Of a stretch of DNA of 64,000 nt, positions 24,051-32,833 are shown in pieces; the stretch's first letter is position 1; every line of letters begins with the position of its first letter. The notes below the pieces were generated by a model. The model ran no database searches, was not told where the DNA came from, and saw only the letters and a list, made by a program, of their open reading frames with translations. A program made the translations under genes and the position numbers. The DNA is from Pseudonocardia sp. DSM 110487 (GTDB lineage Bacteria; Actinomycetota; Actinomycetes; Mycobacteriales; Pseudonocardiaceae), in NCBI RefSeq assembly GCF_019468565.1, contig NZ_CP080521.1, positions 6,944,001 to 7,008,000 on the forward strand, written 5' to 3'.

Positions 24051-24968
24051 ATGCCCAACGAGTGCGGCGGGAGCGGGGACGAACGCGTGGATCCCGCCAC
24101 AGACACGTTCGTCGCCCACCGCAACCTGCTGTTCACCGTGGCCTACGAGATGCTCGGCTCGGCCGCGGACGCCGAGGACGTGCTGCAGGAGACATGGCTG
24201 CGGTGGGTGGACGTCGACCTCGACACCGTGCAGAACAGGCGTGCCTACCTCGTCCGGATCACCGCCCGGCAGGCGCTGAGCCGGCTGCGCACGCTCGGCC
24301 GCCGCAAGGAGTCCTACGTCGGCCCCTGGCTGCCCGAACCGCTGCTCACCGCGCCCGACGTCGCCGAGGACGTCGAACTGGCCGACAGCGTCTCGATCGC
24401 GATGCTCCTGGTGCTGGAGACGCTGACGCCGACCGAGCGGGCGGTGTTCGTGCTGCGCGAGGTGTTCGACCTGGGGTACGACGAGATCGCGGAGGCCGTC
24501 GACAAGACACCGGCCGCGGTCCACCAGATCGCCCACCGGGCGCGGGCCCACGTCGCCGCGCGCCGACCACGGGTGGCTGCTTCTCCGGCCGAAACCCGAG
24601 TCGCGCTCGAGGCGTTCCAACGGGCGGTCGAAACGGGCGATCTGCAGGGCCTGGTCGACATCCTCGCGCCGGATGTCGTCTTCCTGGGTGACGGTGGCGG
24701 GGTGGCGCAAGCCGCGCTGTCGCCGCTGGTGGGGGCCGACGAGGTGGCTCGCGTGCTGGCCGCGAGTCGGCTGGCCATGGTCGCCGCCGCTGCGCCGCTG
24801 CAGCCGGTACAGGTCAACGGCTTCCCTGCACTGATCCTCCGCCTCGACGGCAAGATCGACACCGTGATGGCGGTGCGCATCGACGATGGCCGCATCAGCG
24901 GCCTCTACGCCGTGCGGAACCCCGAGAAACTGTCACAGCTGGAGCGGGAGACCGCCCTGCGCCGCTGA
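24051..24968 (+). CDS. sigJ: ECF41-type sigma factor with SnoaL-like C-terminal domain
   Basis: This 305-residue sigma factor has region 2 (about residues 15-80), region 4 (about 120-170; LTPTERAVFVLREVFDLGYDEIAEAV) and a C-terminal SnoaL/NTF2-like extension (about 180-290) that in this group replaces a separate anti-sigma factor. ATG 24051 follows an AGGAG site. It is divergent from the CMD gene, its probable target. The group is linked to oxidative stress. The symbol follows mycobacterial SigJ and is by similarity only. Confidence 0.85.
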   Translation: MPNECGGSGDERVDPATDTFVAHRNLLFTVAYEMLGSAADAEDVLQETWLRWVDVDLDTVQNRRAYLVRITARQALSRLRTLGRRKESYVGPWLPEPLLTAPDVAEDVELADSVSIAMLLVLETLTPTERAVFVLREVFDLGYDEIAEAVDKTPAAVHQIAHRARAHVAARRPRVAASPAETRVALEAFQRAVETGDLQGLVDILAPDVVFLGDGGGVAQAALSPLVGADEVARVLAASRLAMVAAAAPLQPVQVNGFPALILRLDGKIDTVMAVRIDDGRISGLYAVRNPEKLSQLERETALRR

Positions 24969-24985
24969 GGGCGATGCCGGTGGGG

Positions 24986-25702
24986 CTAGGGCCGGAACGC
25001 CTCCTTGCGCCGCACGTGCAACCGGTAGCCGACGGGCAGCGCGAGGCCGGTGGTCGCGGCGATCGCCCGCTCCGCCACCGCCCGGGAGAACTCGATCCGC
25101 AGGACAGCCTCGAGGGTCTCCCTGTCCGGGAACCCCCACGTCGTCATGATGCGGCGCATCGAGAAGCCGTGGCGCTCGAAGAACTCCTCGACGCGGTCCG
25201 AGCGGTAGCGCGGCAGGTCGGCGCGCATCCAGTCGCCGTACGGCGCGACGGTGGCGTCGAGGTCGACGATCGCGATCGCGCCGCCCGGCCGCAGCACGCG
25301 CTGCGCCTCGGCCAGCCCTGGCTCGCACCCGGGCCCGAAGAAGTACGCCGTACGGGCGTGCACCAGGTCGATGCTGGCGTCCGCGATCGGCAACGCGGCC
25401 GCCCCCGCCCGACGCACGGTGGCCCGTCCGCCCATGCGCTCGCGCGCGCGTTCCACCAGGCCGGCATGCGGCTCCACCCCCGTGACGGACGCGGCCTCCG
25501 CGGCGAAGACGGGCAGGTGGAACCCGTCGCCGCACCCGACGTCCAGCACGTCGGAACCGGACCACGGCGCGGTCTCCCGCAGCGCGGTCCAGATCGCGCC
25601 CTCGGCGTCCTGCGCGCGGTTCTCCCGCTCGTAGACCTCGGGCCAGTTCCAGATGTTGGGGCTCGGGATCGCCTTGTCGGGCCGACGGAACCCCCGGATC
25701 AC
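24986..25702 (-). CDS. class I SAM-dependent methyltransferase
   Basis: This 238-residue protein has the SAM-binding motif VLDVGCGDGFH, the acidic end of strand 2 (GVEP), and the post-motif RVLRPGGAIAIVDLD. GTG 25702 overlaps the cdsA stop (GTGA, 25699-25702), so it is the last gene of the frr-cdsA operon. The substrate is unknown; a role beside CdsA in lipid or ribosome metabolism is only suggested by position. Confidence 0.8.
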   Translation of the reverse strand: MIRGFRRPDKAIPSPNIWNWPEVYERENRAQDAEGAIWTALRETAPWSGSDVLDVGCGDGFHLPVFAAEAASVTGVEPHAGLVERARERMGGRATVRRAGAAALPIADASIDLVHARTAYFFGPGCEPGLAEAQRVLRPGGAIAIVDLDATVAPYGDWMRADLPRYRSDRVEEFFERHGFSMRRIMTTWGFPDRETLEAVLRIEFSRAVAERAIAATTGLALPVGYRLHVRRKEAFRP

Positions 25703-26559
25703 GGGACGACGATGCTCAGGAGCGCCCATGCGACGACCGCGGTGGGCAGCAGGGAGTCCATCCGGTCCAGGAGGCCGCCGTGGCCGGGCAGCAGGGTGCC
25801 CATGTCCTTGATGCCGAGGTCCCGCTTGACCATCGACTCGATCAGGTCGCCCAGGGTGGCGCACGCGACCAGCAACGCGCCCGTGAGGGCGCCCGCCCAC
25901 CATGCCCCGCCCAGCATCAGGTGCACGCACAGCGCGCCCGCGACCATGCCGAAGAGCTGCGACCCGGCGAAGCCTTCCCACGACTTCTTCGGGCTGATCG
26001 TCGGAGCCATGGGATGGCGCCCCAATAGCACGCCCGTGGCGTAGCCGCCGACGTCCGAGGCCACCCCGCAGATCAGGAACGTGAGCACGCGGGCGAGCCC
26101 GTCGTCCGCGACGACCAGCAGCACCGCGAACGAGCAGAAGAGCGGTACGTACGCGGCCGTGAACAGGCCTGCGGTGACGTCTCGGACGTAATGTTCCGAA
26201 CCTGCCCGCATCCGCCAGAGCAATACCGCAAGCGCGGTACCGGTGAAGGCGACGGCGAGCCCGCGCAGCCCGAACGGCCACGACAGCCAGACCATCGCCT
26301 GCCCACCGGCGAGCAGCACCGGCAGCGGCACCGCGATCCCGGCGCCGCGACGCAGCGCCCCGCCGAGCTCCCATGTGGCCACGGCCGTGGAGACGGCCAG
26401 CACCCCGATGAAGAAATGCCGCTCGAGCACGAGCGACGCCAGGATGACGGCGCCCATGCCGACGCCGACGGTGATGGCCGCGACGAGATCACGCCCGGCC
26501 CGCGACGGCCGGCGGGCCGGAGGCACCATCGCCGTGGTGTGTGGGGAGGAGGCGGTCAC
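25699..26559 (-). CDS. cdsA: phosphatidate cytidylyltransferase
   Basis: This 286-residue polytopic membrane enzyme makes CDP-diacylglycerol from CTP and phosphatidate. The family signature is visible near the C terminus (SMVKRDLGIKDMGTLLPGHG then LDRMDS). About eight membrane helices are predicted. GTG 26559 lies 2 bases after the frr stop, so it belongs to the pyrH-frr-cdsA operon. Confidence 0.94.
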   Translation of the reverse strand: MTASSPHTTAMVPPARRPSRAGRDLVAAITVGVGMGAVILASLVLERHFFIGVLAVSTAVATWELGGALRRGAGIAVPLPVLLAGGQAMVWLSWPFGLRGLAVAFTGTALAVLLWRMRAGSEHYVRDVTAGLFTAAYVPLFCSFAVLLVVADDGLARVLTFLICGVASDVGGYATGVLLGRHPMAPTISPKKSWEGFAGSQLFGMVAGALCVHLMLGGAWWAGALTGALLVACATLGDLIESMVKRDLGIKDMGTLLPGHGGLLDRMDSLLPTAVVAWALLSIVVP

Positions 26560-26561
26560 CG

Positions 26562-27119
26562 TCAGACTTCGAGCAGCTCGGTTTCCTTGTGCTTGACCAG
26601 TTCGTCGACCTGGTGGACGTACTTGTCGGTGGTGCCCTGCAGCTCCTTCTCGGCGCGCCCGACCTCGTCCTCGCCCGCCTCGCCGTCGCGCGCGATGCGG
26701 TGCAGCTCCTCCATGGCCTTGCGGCGGATGTTGCGGATCGTGACGCGCGCGTCCTCACCCTTGCCGCGGGCCATCTTCACCATCTCGCGGCGCCGCTCCT
26801 CGGACAGCTGGGGGATGACCACCCGGATGATCTGCCCGTCGTTGCCAGGGTTGAGGCCGAGGTCGGAGTTGCGGATGGCGGTCTCGATGGCCTTGAGCTG
26901 GCTGGCGTCGTAAGGCTTGATCACCGCCATGCGCGCCTCGGGCACGTTGATCGAGGCGAGCTGGTTGATCGGCGTCATCGATCCGTAGTAGTCGACGAGC
27001 ACCCGCGAGAACATGTTCGCGTTGGCCCGGCCGGTGCGTACGGAGGCGAGGTCGTCCTTCGCGACGGTGACGGCCTTCTCCATCTTCTCCTCGGCGTCGA
27101 AGAGCGTCTCGTCGATCAC
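26562..27119 (-). CDS. frr: ribosome recycling factor
   Basis: The 185-residue product has the full length of RRF and matches it throughout (TGRANANMF, VVIPQLSEERRREMVK and the C-terminal KHKETELLEV). With EF-G it splits post-termination ribosomes. GTG 27119 overlaps the pyrH stop by 4 bases, so the two are translationally coupled. Confidence 0.97.
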   Translation of the reverse strand: MIDETLFDAEEKMEKAVTVAKDDLASVRTGRANANMFSRVLVDYYGSMTPINQLASINVPEARMAVIKPYDASQLKAIETAIRNSDLGLNPGNDGQIIRVVIPQLSEERRREMVKMARGKGEDARVTIRNIRRKAMEELHRIARDGEAGEDEVGRAEKELQGTTDKYVHQVDELVKHKETELLEV

Positions 27120-27889
27120 GGCGTGTCCCTGCCTTCCGCAAACCCCTGGGTGCTGACCAGGGTGCCGATCCTCTCACCCCGCACCGCTCGTGCGATGTTC
27201 CCCTCGACGAGCAGGTTGAACACGATGATCGGCATCTTGTTGTCCATGCAGAGGCTGAAGGCTGTGGCATCCGCGACCTTCAGCCCCTGTTCGAGCACCT
27301 CGCGGTGGGTGATCTCGTCGTACAGCTTGGCGCCCGGGTCGAGCTTCGGGTCGGCCGTGTAGACGCCGTCGACCCCCTTGGCCAGCAGCACGACCTCGGC
27401 CCCGATCTCCAGCGCACGCTGGGCACCAGCGGTGTCGGTGGAGAAGTAGGGCATGCCGACGCCCGCCCCGAAGATCACGACCCGGCCCTTCTCGAGGTGC
27501 CGGATCGCGCGGCGCGGGATGTACGCCTCCGCCACCTGGCCCATCGTGATGGCCGTCTGGACGCGGGTTTCGATACCGTGCTCGCGCTCGAGGAAGTCCT
27601 GCAGCGCGAGGCAGTTCATGACGGTGCCGAGCATGCCGATGTAGTCGGCACGGGCGCGGTCCATGCCGCGCTGCTGCAGCTCCTCACCGCGGAAGAAGTT
27701 GCCGCCGCCGATCACCACCGCCACCTGGGCGCCGGTGGTGACGACCTCGGCGATCTGGCGCGCGACGGTTTCGACCACCCCCGGATCGACCCCGACGGAC
27801 CCGCCGCCGAACATCTCGCCGCCGAGCTTCAGCAGCACGCGGCGATATCCGGCGCTCGGGCCGTCGGAGTCGTTCCGTGGAGTGGTCAT
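27116..27889 (-). CDS. pyrH: UMP kinase
   Basis: This 257-residue hexameric bacterial UMP kinase of the amino-acid-kinase fold makes UDP. Visible marks are VLLKLGGEMFGG near the N terminus, the glycine-rich VVIGGGNFFRG, DYIGMLGTVMN, and AGVGMPYFSTDTAGAQRA. It begins 26 bases after the tsf stop and overlaps frr by 4 bases. Confidence 0.97.
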   Translation of the reverse strand: MTTPRNDSDGPSAGYRRVLLKLGGEMFGGGSVGVDPGVVETVARQIAEVVTTGAQVAVVIGGGNFFRGEELQQRGMDRARADYIGMLGTVMNCLALQDFLEREHGIETRVQTAITMGQVAEAYIPRRAIRHLEKGRVVIFGAGVGMPYFSTDTAGAQRALEIGAEVVLLAKGVDGVYTADPKLDPGAKLYDEITHREVLEQGLKVADATAFSLCMDNKMPIIVFNLLVEGNIARAVRGERIGTLVSTQGFAEGRDTP

Positions 27890-27915
27890 CGCGTCGCCTT
27901 CGTCCGTGGGCCGGC

Positions 27916-28731
27916 TCAGGCCTGGCCGACCTCGAACCGGGCGAACTCGCGGACGGTGACACCTGCCTCGTCGAGCAGCGCCTTCACCGTCTTCTTCGGC
28001 TCGTGGACCGACGGCTGCTCCAGCAGCACGACGTCCTTGTAGAAGCCGTTGATGCGGCCCTCGACGATGCGCGGCAGCACCTGCTCGGGCTTGCCCTCCT
28101 CGCGGGCGGTGGCCTCGGCGATGCGGCGCTCGTTCTCCAGCACGTCACCCGGGACCTGGTCGCGGGTGGTGTACTGCGGCCGGGCCGCGGCGATGTGCAT
28201 CGCGACGCTCTTGGCGGCCTCGTCGCCCGCACCCTCGTACGCCACCAGCGCGCCGATGGCCGGCGGCAGGTCCGACGCGCGGCGGTGCAGGTACAGCGCC
28301 ACCGGGCCGTCGACGTGGATGTAGCGCTTGATCTCGAGCTTCTCGCCGATACGGGCAGAGAGCGCCTGCACGGCGTCGTCGACGGTGCCACCGTCGAGCG
28401 GCGCCTTCTTCAGCGCGTCGAGATCGGCCGGCTGCTGGTCCACCGCGACGCGGAGGATCTTGTCGGCGAGCACCTGGAAGTCATCGCTCTTGGCGACGAA
28501 GTCGGTCTCGCAGTTCAGCTCGACCATCGTGCCGCCCTCGGCCGCGACCAGCCCGTTGGCCGTCTCGCGGCCGGCGCGCTTGCCCACGTCCTTGGCGCCC
28601 TTGATGCGGAGCAGCTCGACGGCCTTGTCGAAGTCGCCCTCGGCCTCCTCGAGCGCCTTCTTGCAGTCCATCATCCCGGAACCGGTCAGATCCCGGAGCT
28701 TCTTGACGTCGGCGGCGGTGTAGTTCGCCAT
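27916..28731 (-). CDS. tsf: elongation factor Ts
   Basis: The 271-residue nucleotide-exchange factor for EF-Tu begins with the UBA-like domain (VKKLRDLTGSGMMDCKKALEE) and contains the signature ELNCETDFVAKSDDF. The length is the usual one for actinobacteria. It lies 42 bases after rpsB in the conserved rpsB-tsf unit. Confidence 0.97.
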   Translation of the reverse strand: MANYTAADVKKLRDLTGSGMMDCKKALEEAEGDFDKAVELLRIKGAKDVGKRAGRETANGLVAAEGGTMVELNCETDFVAKSDDFQVLADKILRVAVDQQPADLDALKKAPLDGGTVDDAVQALSARIGEKLEIKRYIHVDGPVALYLHRRASDLPPAIGALVAYEGAGDEAAKSVAMHIAAARPQYTTRDQVPGDVLENERRIAEATAREEGKPEQVLPRIVEGRINGFYKDVVLLEQPSVHEPKKTVKALLDEAGVTVREFARFEVGQA

Positions 28732-28773
28732 GGTGCCTTATTCGTCCGTTTCTCTTCGAAGAGTGTCGGGTCG

Positions 28774-29679
28774 TCAGCCGGCGGTGGTCTGCTGGGTGCC
28801 GTTGCTGGTGGAAGCCGGCGCGACCTCGGCAGCCGGGTTGGGCGCGTCGGCGCTCTGACCAGCGGCGGTGAGGCTGGCGCCGTCGGACCCGGCGCCCTCG
28901 GCGAGCAGGGTCTGCTCCCACTCCGGCAACGGCTCGTCGGTCGCGACGCCGGCCTCCGGCTTGTCCTCGCCGTCGCCGCCGCGCGTGCGCTGCGAGCGGG
29001 CCATGAGGCCGTCGGCGGCGGCGCGCGCGATCACCTTGGTGAGCAGCGCCGCCGAACGGATGGCGTCGTCGTTGCCCGGGATCGGGAAGTCGACCTCGTC
29101 GGGGTCGCAGTTGGTGTCCAGGATGGAGACCACCGGGATGCCCAGCTTGCGGGCCTCACCGACGGCGATGTGCTCCTTCTTGGTGTCCACGATCCACACC
29201 GCGCTCGGGACCTTCGACATGTCGCGAATGCCGCCGAGGGTCTTCTCGAGCTTGTCCTTCTCGCGGGTGAGCATGAGGATCTCCTTCTTGGTGCGACCCT
29301 CGAAGCCACCCGTCTGCTCCATCGACTCCAGCTCCTTGAGGCGCTGCAGCCGCTTGTGCACGGTCTGGAAGTTCGTGAGCATGCCGCCCAGCCAGCGCTG
29401 GTTGACATACGGCATGTTGACCCGGCCCGCCTCGTCGGCGATGGCCTCCTGCGCCTGCTTCTTCGTGCCGACGAACATGATCGTGCCGCCGTGGGCGACG
29501 GTCTCGCGGACGAACTCGTAGGCCCGGTCGATGTACGACAGGGTCTGCTGCAGGTCGATGATGTAGATGCCGTTGCGCTCGGTGAGGATGTAGCGCTTCA
29601 TCTTCGGGTTCCAGCGGCGGGTCTGGTGCCCGAAGTGCACGCCGGAATCCAGCAACTGCTTCATGGTGACGACGGCCAT
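28774..29679 (-). CDS. rpsB: 30S ribosomal protein S2
   Basis: The 301-residue product contains the S2 signatures (LLDSGVHFGHQTRRWNPKM and GIPVVSILDTNCDPDEVD). After about residue 225 a tail of some 70 residues rich in Ala, Glu, Thr and Gln is appended, as in other actinobacterial S2 proteins. It heads the rpsB-tsf operon, and its promoter must lie in the 324-base gap to its right. Confidence 0.97.
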   Translation of the reverse strand: MAVVTMKQLLDSGVHFGHQTRRWNPKMKRYILTERNGIYIIDLQQTLSYIDRAYEFVRETVAHGGTIMFVGTKKQAQEAIADEAGRVNMPYVNQRWLGGMLTNFQTVHKRLQRLKELESMEQTGGFEGRTKKEILMLTREKDKLEKTLGGIRDMSKVPSAVWIVDTKKEHIAVGEARKLGIPVVSILDTNCDPDEVDFPIPGNDDAIRSAALLTKVIARAAADGLMARSQRTRGGDGEDKPEAGVATDEPLPEWEQTLLAEGAGSDGASLTAAGQSADAPNPAAEVAPASTSNGTQQTTAG

Positions 29680-30003
29680 GGCCGGTGTTCACCCTCTCGT
29701 CGGGGCGCGACCGCCGGACGGCCACGCGCGCGGTTTCGCGGAGCGCCGGTCGGCGGCACCGCCCTAGCGTGGCGCCGGTGGCCGGACCCGGGAGGTCCCG
29801 GGACCGCCCGTCCACCGCTCCCGTTCGATACGGGTGCGCGCACGCGCGAAGTCACCTCGACGACGTCGAGATGCAGGTTGAGTGTACGCCGAGGGCCGAA
29901 CCGGCCCGACGCCGCATCCCGGAGTTGTCCACCTCGACCCCGAACCATCCACAGCCAAGGTGACTCGCCCCGCGCCGCCCTCGTTCCGCGCCAGGCTGAG
30001 CCC
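29680..30003. other. rpsB / M23 divergent intergenic region
   Basis: This gap of 324 bases separates the divergent rpsB and M23 peptidase genes. It contains the perfect 7-1-7 palindrome CTCGACGACGTCGAG (29856-29870) and a minus-strand -10-like TACACT (complement of 29881-29886) without a good -35. Promoters of both genes should lie here. No small gene is seen. Confidence 0.45.
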
Positions 30004-31041
30004 GTGGACCGAACGAGGCTGGCAGAGCACACGATCGGCGGCATCGCCCGCCGGTCGCCGTCGCGACGGCCGGCCACGAGGGGCGTCGCGAGATGGGCGC
30101 CCCTCGTGCTAGTCGCTCTCGCCGCGGCGGTGCTGCCGCTCCCGGCCGCGGCTCCGGGTGAGCCCGCGGCCGAGACGCGGCGCGACCGGCCGGTCGGCTT
30201 CGCCACGCCCGCCCCACCCGGACGGGCCGGGGCCGCTGCACCTGCGCCGCCGCCCGACGATCTCCCGATCCCACCCGACCGACCACCCGTGCGCGCCGAG
30301 CCACCTTCCGACGGTCTGCCGGCCCCGCCGGAGCGGCAGGCGCCACCCGCTGCCGCGCCGGCTCCCCCCGGCTGGCCGCCCTTCGCGCCGGCACCGCCTC
30401 CGGGCGCCGGCGTCCCCGCGCCAGGGGCGCGGTACGCATGGCCTCTGCTGCCGGCCCCCGTGATCGCCGCCCGCTTCCGGGCGCCGCCGCATCCGTACGG
30501 GCGCGGCCACCGTGGCGTCGACCTCGTGGGCGCGGCCGGCCAATCCGTGCTCGCGGCCCGCGCCGGCACCGTCGTGTTCGCCGGGCCGATCGGCGCCCGC
30601 AGCGTCGTCTCCGTGGACCACGACGACGGCCTGCGCACCACGTACGAACCGGTGCGGCCCACCGTGCGAGCGGGCGCGGTGGTGCGGGCAGGCGACGTGC
30701 TCGGGCTGCTGGAGCCCGGGCACCCGGGCTGCACGGCTGCGGCCTGCCTGCACTGGGGCGTGCGCCGCGGGCTTCAGGAGTACCTGGATCCACTGGTGCT
30801 CCTGCGCCCGGCCGAGGTGCGACTGCTGCCGGTGCCGGATCCGTGGCCCGCCGGGATCGTTGCGGCGCGGGGACCGCCGCGTGGAACGCGCGCCGAACGC
30901 GATCGTCGCATGCCCCACGGGCCCTGCGAGGACCACGACGAGCGCGCGGAGCCGGCCCTCAGCCCGCCGCGAGCTCCTCCAGCCTGCCGCGCAGGCGGCC
31001 TACCAGCCGCGTGTGCAGCTGGCACACCCGCGACTCGGTGA
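30004..31041 (+). CDS. secreted M23-family peptidase (LytM-like)
   Basis: The 345-residue product has a basic N terminus and a hydrophobic signal segment (VARWAPLVLVALAAAVLP, about 29-46), then a Pro/Ala-rich linker to about residue 140. The M23 domain follows, with HRGVDL (first zinc ligands, His and Asp) and LHWGVR (last His motif). The family cuts peptidoglycan cross-bridges or activates amidases. An M23 gene beside rpsB is conserved in actinobacteria. Its last ~80 bases overlap the convergent whiG gene, so the charged C-terminal tail is dispensable in appearance. Confidence 0.82.
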   Translation: MDRTRLAEHTIGGIARRSPSRRPATRGVARWAPLVLVALAAAVLPLPAAAPGEPAAETRRDRPVGFATPAPPGRAGAAAPAPPPDDLPIPPDRPPVRAEPPSDGLPAPPERQAPPAAAPAPPGWPPFAPAPPPGAGVPAPGARYAWPLLPAPVIAARFRAPPHPYGRGHRGVDLVGAAGQSVLAARAGTVVFAGPIGARSVVSVDHDDGLRTTYEPVRPTVRAGAVVRAGDVLGLLEPGHPGCTAAACLHWGVRRGLQEYLDPLVLLRPAEVRLLPVPDPWPAGIVAARGPPRGTRAERDRRMPHGPCEDHDERAEPALSPPRAPPACRAGGLPAACAAGTPATR

Positions 31042-31804
31042 CCCCCAGGAGCCTCCCGATCTCGGCGAGCGTGCGGTTCTCCAGGTAGTAGAGGCGCACG
31101 ACGTCGCGGTCGCGCTCCTCGAGCTGCGCCACCGCGACGGCGAGCTGCCGGAACGTCTCGGCGGCCTGCACCACGGCCATCGGGTCGAGTGCGCCGTCGT
31201 CGGCGAGGAGCTCCGACACCCCGCCGCTGCTCTCGTCGAGGGCCTCGACGCTGATCAGCTGCACCTGCCTGCCGAAGGTCCGCACCTCGTGCGTCGGCAG
31301 GCCCAGCTCCTCGGCCAGCTCGGCGTCGGTGACCGCTCGCTGGAGCCGGCCCTCCAGCCGCTCCTGCGCACGTTCCAGCTCGCGCACGCGCCCGCGCACG
31401 GTCCGGGGCACCCAATCCTGGGCTCGCAGCTCGTCGAGGATCGCGCCACGGATGCGCGCCACCGCGTAGCTCTCGAACCGCGGGCTGCGCTCGGGATCGA
31501 AGCGCTCCACCGCGTCGATGAGGCCGAACACGCCGCACTGCACCAGATCGGCCACCTCGACGTAGGACGGCAATGCGCTCCCGAGCCGGTGCGCCACAGC
31601 TCGCAGCAGCGGCGTGTAGTGCACGACGAGCTGGTCACGCAGCGCGCGCGTGGGCTCGGCGAGATACGCCGCCCACAACTCCTCAACGGGCGACGCCGAG
31701 ACCGCGACCGGCAGTACGGGAGCGTGGACCACCGCACCGGACACCGTTCTGAGCTGCGCAGACGGGGCCGGGAGAACGTCATGCCCGCGGATGCGCCTGC
31801 TCAT
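30959..31804 (-). CDS. whiG: WhiG-family RNA polymerase sigma factor
   Basis: This 281-residue sigma-28-type factor has region 2 (LVVHYTPLLRAVAHRLGSALPSY...DLVQCGVFGLIDAVERFD), region 3 and a region 4 helix-turn-helix near the C terminus (LAEIGRLLGVTESRVCQLH). In Streptomyces WhiG commits aerial hyphae to sporulation, and its gene sits in the same rpsB-xerC neighbourhood. ATG 31804 overlaps the xerC stop by 26 bases; a later GTG would remove part of a non-conserved N terminus. The family is checked by RsiG and c-di-GMP; no such gene is in the window. Confidence 0.88.
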   Translation of the reverse strand: MSRRIRGHDVLPAPSAQLRTVSGAVVHAPVLPVAVSASPVEELWAAYLAEPTRALRDQLVVHYTPLLRAVAHRLGSALPSYVEVADLVQCGVFGLIDAVERFDPERSPRFESYAVARIRGAILDELRAQDWVPRTVRGRVRELERAQERLEGRLQRAVTDAELAEELGLPTHEVRTFGRQVQLISVEALDESSGGVSELLADDGALDPMAVVQAAETFRQLAVAVAQLEERDRDVVRLYYLENRTLAEIGRLLGVTESRVCQLHTRLVGRLRGRLEELAAG

Positions 31805-32684
31805 GTACCACCTTCAGCCGCTCGACCGTGACCTGCGTATAGAGCTGAGTGGTCGCTAGCTTAGCGTGACCAAGCAACTCCTGTACGTAACGGAGGTCCG
31901 CGCCGCCTTGCAACATGTGGGTGGCTGCGGCATGCCGGAGGCCATGCGGCCCAACATCCGGCGCGCCGGGTACGGCCTCGAGGGCCTGGTGGACGACACG
32001 TCGCGCGACCCGCGGGTCGAGCCGGCCGCCGCGCGCGCCGAGCAGGAGCGCGGGCGGCGATCCCGGGCGTGTCAGGGCCGGCCGTCCGGCGCTGAGCCAG
32101 CGTCGCAGCGCGTCGGAGGCGGGCACCCCGTAGACGACCGTGCGTTCACGGTCGCCCTTGCCGATCACGCGCAGGGCGCGCCGGCCCGGGTCGACGTCGT
32201 CGAGGTCGAGCCCGCACAGCTCCGCCACCCGCACCCCGCTGGCGTAGAGCAGCTCCAGCACGAGCAGGTCGCGCAGGGCGATCGGGTGTTCCTCCGCGGC
32301 CCCGCTCCCGGCCGCATCGAGCACGGCGCCCGTCTGCTCGACGGTCGGGACCGCGGGCAGGGTTCGCCGCGGCCGCGGTGACGCGAGCCGCGCACCCGGG
32401 TCGACGGGCATGCGTGCGGTGCGGTGGGCCCACGCGGTGAAGCTGCGCGCTGCGGCAGCCCGCCGGGCGAGCGTGGCCCGGCCGAGCCCCGCCTCGTGCC
32501 CCACCGCCAGCCATCGGCGCAGCCACGCCAGGTCGAGAGCGTCGAGGCCGGCCAGGCCCTCGAGCAGACCGACCAGATCACCGCGGTACGCCCGCACGGT
32601 GTGCTCCGAGCGCCCCCGCTCCAACGCGAGGTGCTGTAGGAACGCCTCCAGCGCTGTCGCCGGACCGGGCGCGAGCTCGGGCAT
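31779..32684 (-). CDS. xerC: tyrosine recombinase XerC
   Basis: This 301-residue site-specific recombinase resolves chromosome dimers at dif with XerD. The catalytic set is complete: Arg152, Lys176, His247 and Arg250 (HGLRH), His273, and nucleophile Tyr282. An N-terminal SAM-like core-binding domain covers about residues 8-95. ATG 32684 was chosen as the start of the conserved domain; the upstream extension to 32765 is low-complexity. It precedes whiG with a 26-base overlap. Confidence 0.93.
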   Translation of the reverse strand: MPELAPGPATALEAFLQHLALERGRSEHTVRAYRGDLVGLLEGLAGLDALDLAWLRRWLAVGHEAGLGRATLARRAAAARSFTAWAHRTARMPVDPGARLASPRPRRTLPAVPTVEQTGAVLDAAGSGAAEEHPIALRDLLVLELLYASGVRVAELCGLDLDDVDPGRRALRVIGKGDRERTVVYGVPASDALRRWLSAGRPALTRPGSPPALLLGARGGRLDPRVARRVVHQALEAVPGAPDVGPHGLRHAAATHMLQGGADLRYVQELLGHAKLATTQLYTQVTVERLKVVHEQAHPRA

Positions 32685-32753
32685 CCGCCGACCGTGCGCG
32701 TCGCGGGCGGAGCGGTCAAGCTCCCGGCGGCGTGTCGGCGAAGCGCCCCGCGC

Positions 32754-32825
32754 CACTTCACACACCGGGTGCGCACTTCACACAGGGCGGGCGTTGTGTG
32801 AGGTGCCGGCTGGATGTGTGAAGTG
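32754..32825. repeat. four-copy 11-mer inverted cluster
   Basis: CACTTCACACA occurs at 32754-32764 and 32774-32784. Its complement TGTGTGAAGTG is at 32815-32825, and a one-mismatch version TGTGTGAGGTG at 32795-32805. Both pairs have a 20-bp pitch, giving a symmetric 72-bp structure between dprA and xerC. It could fold into a large hairpin or bind a multimeric regulator. Confidence 0.75.
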
Positions 32826-32833
32826 CCCACGTC

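Noticed and set aside
27877..30003. Very long plus-strand open frame (about 709 codons) upstream of the M23 peptidase
   Set aside because: It is the antisense shadow of tsf and rpsB; codon-position GC bias and protein similarity support only the minus-strand genes. The peptidase begins at GTG 30004.
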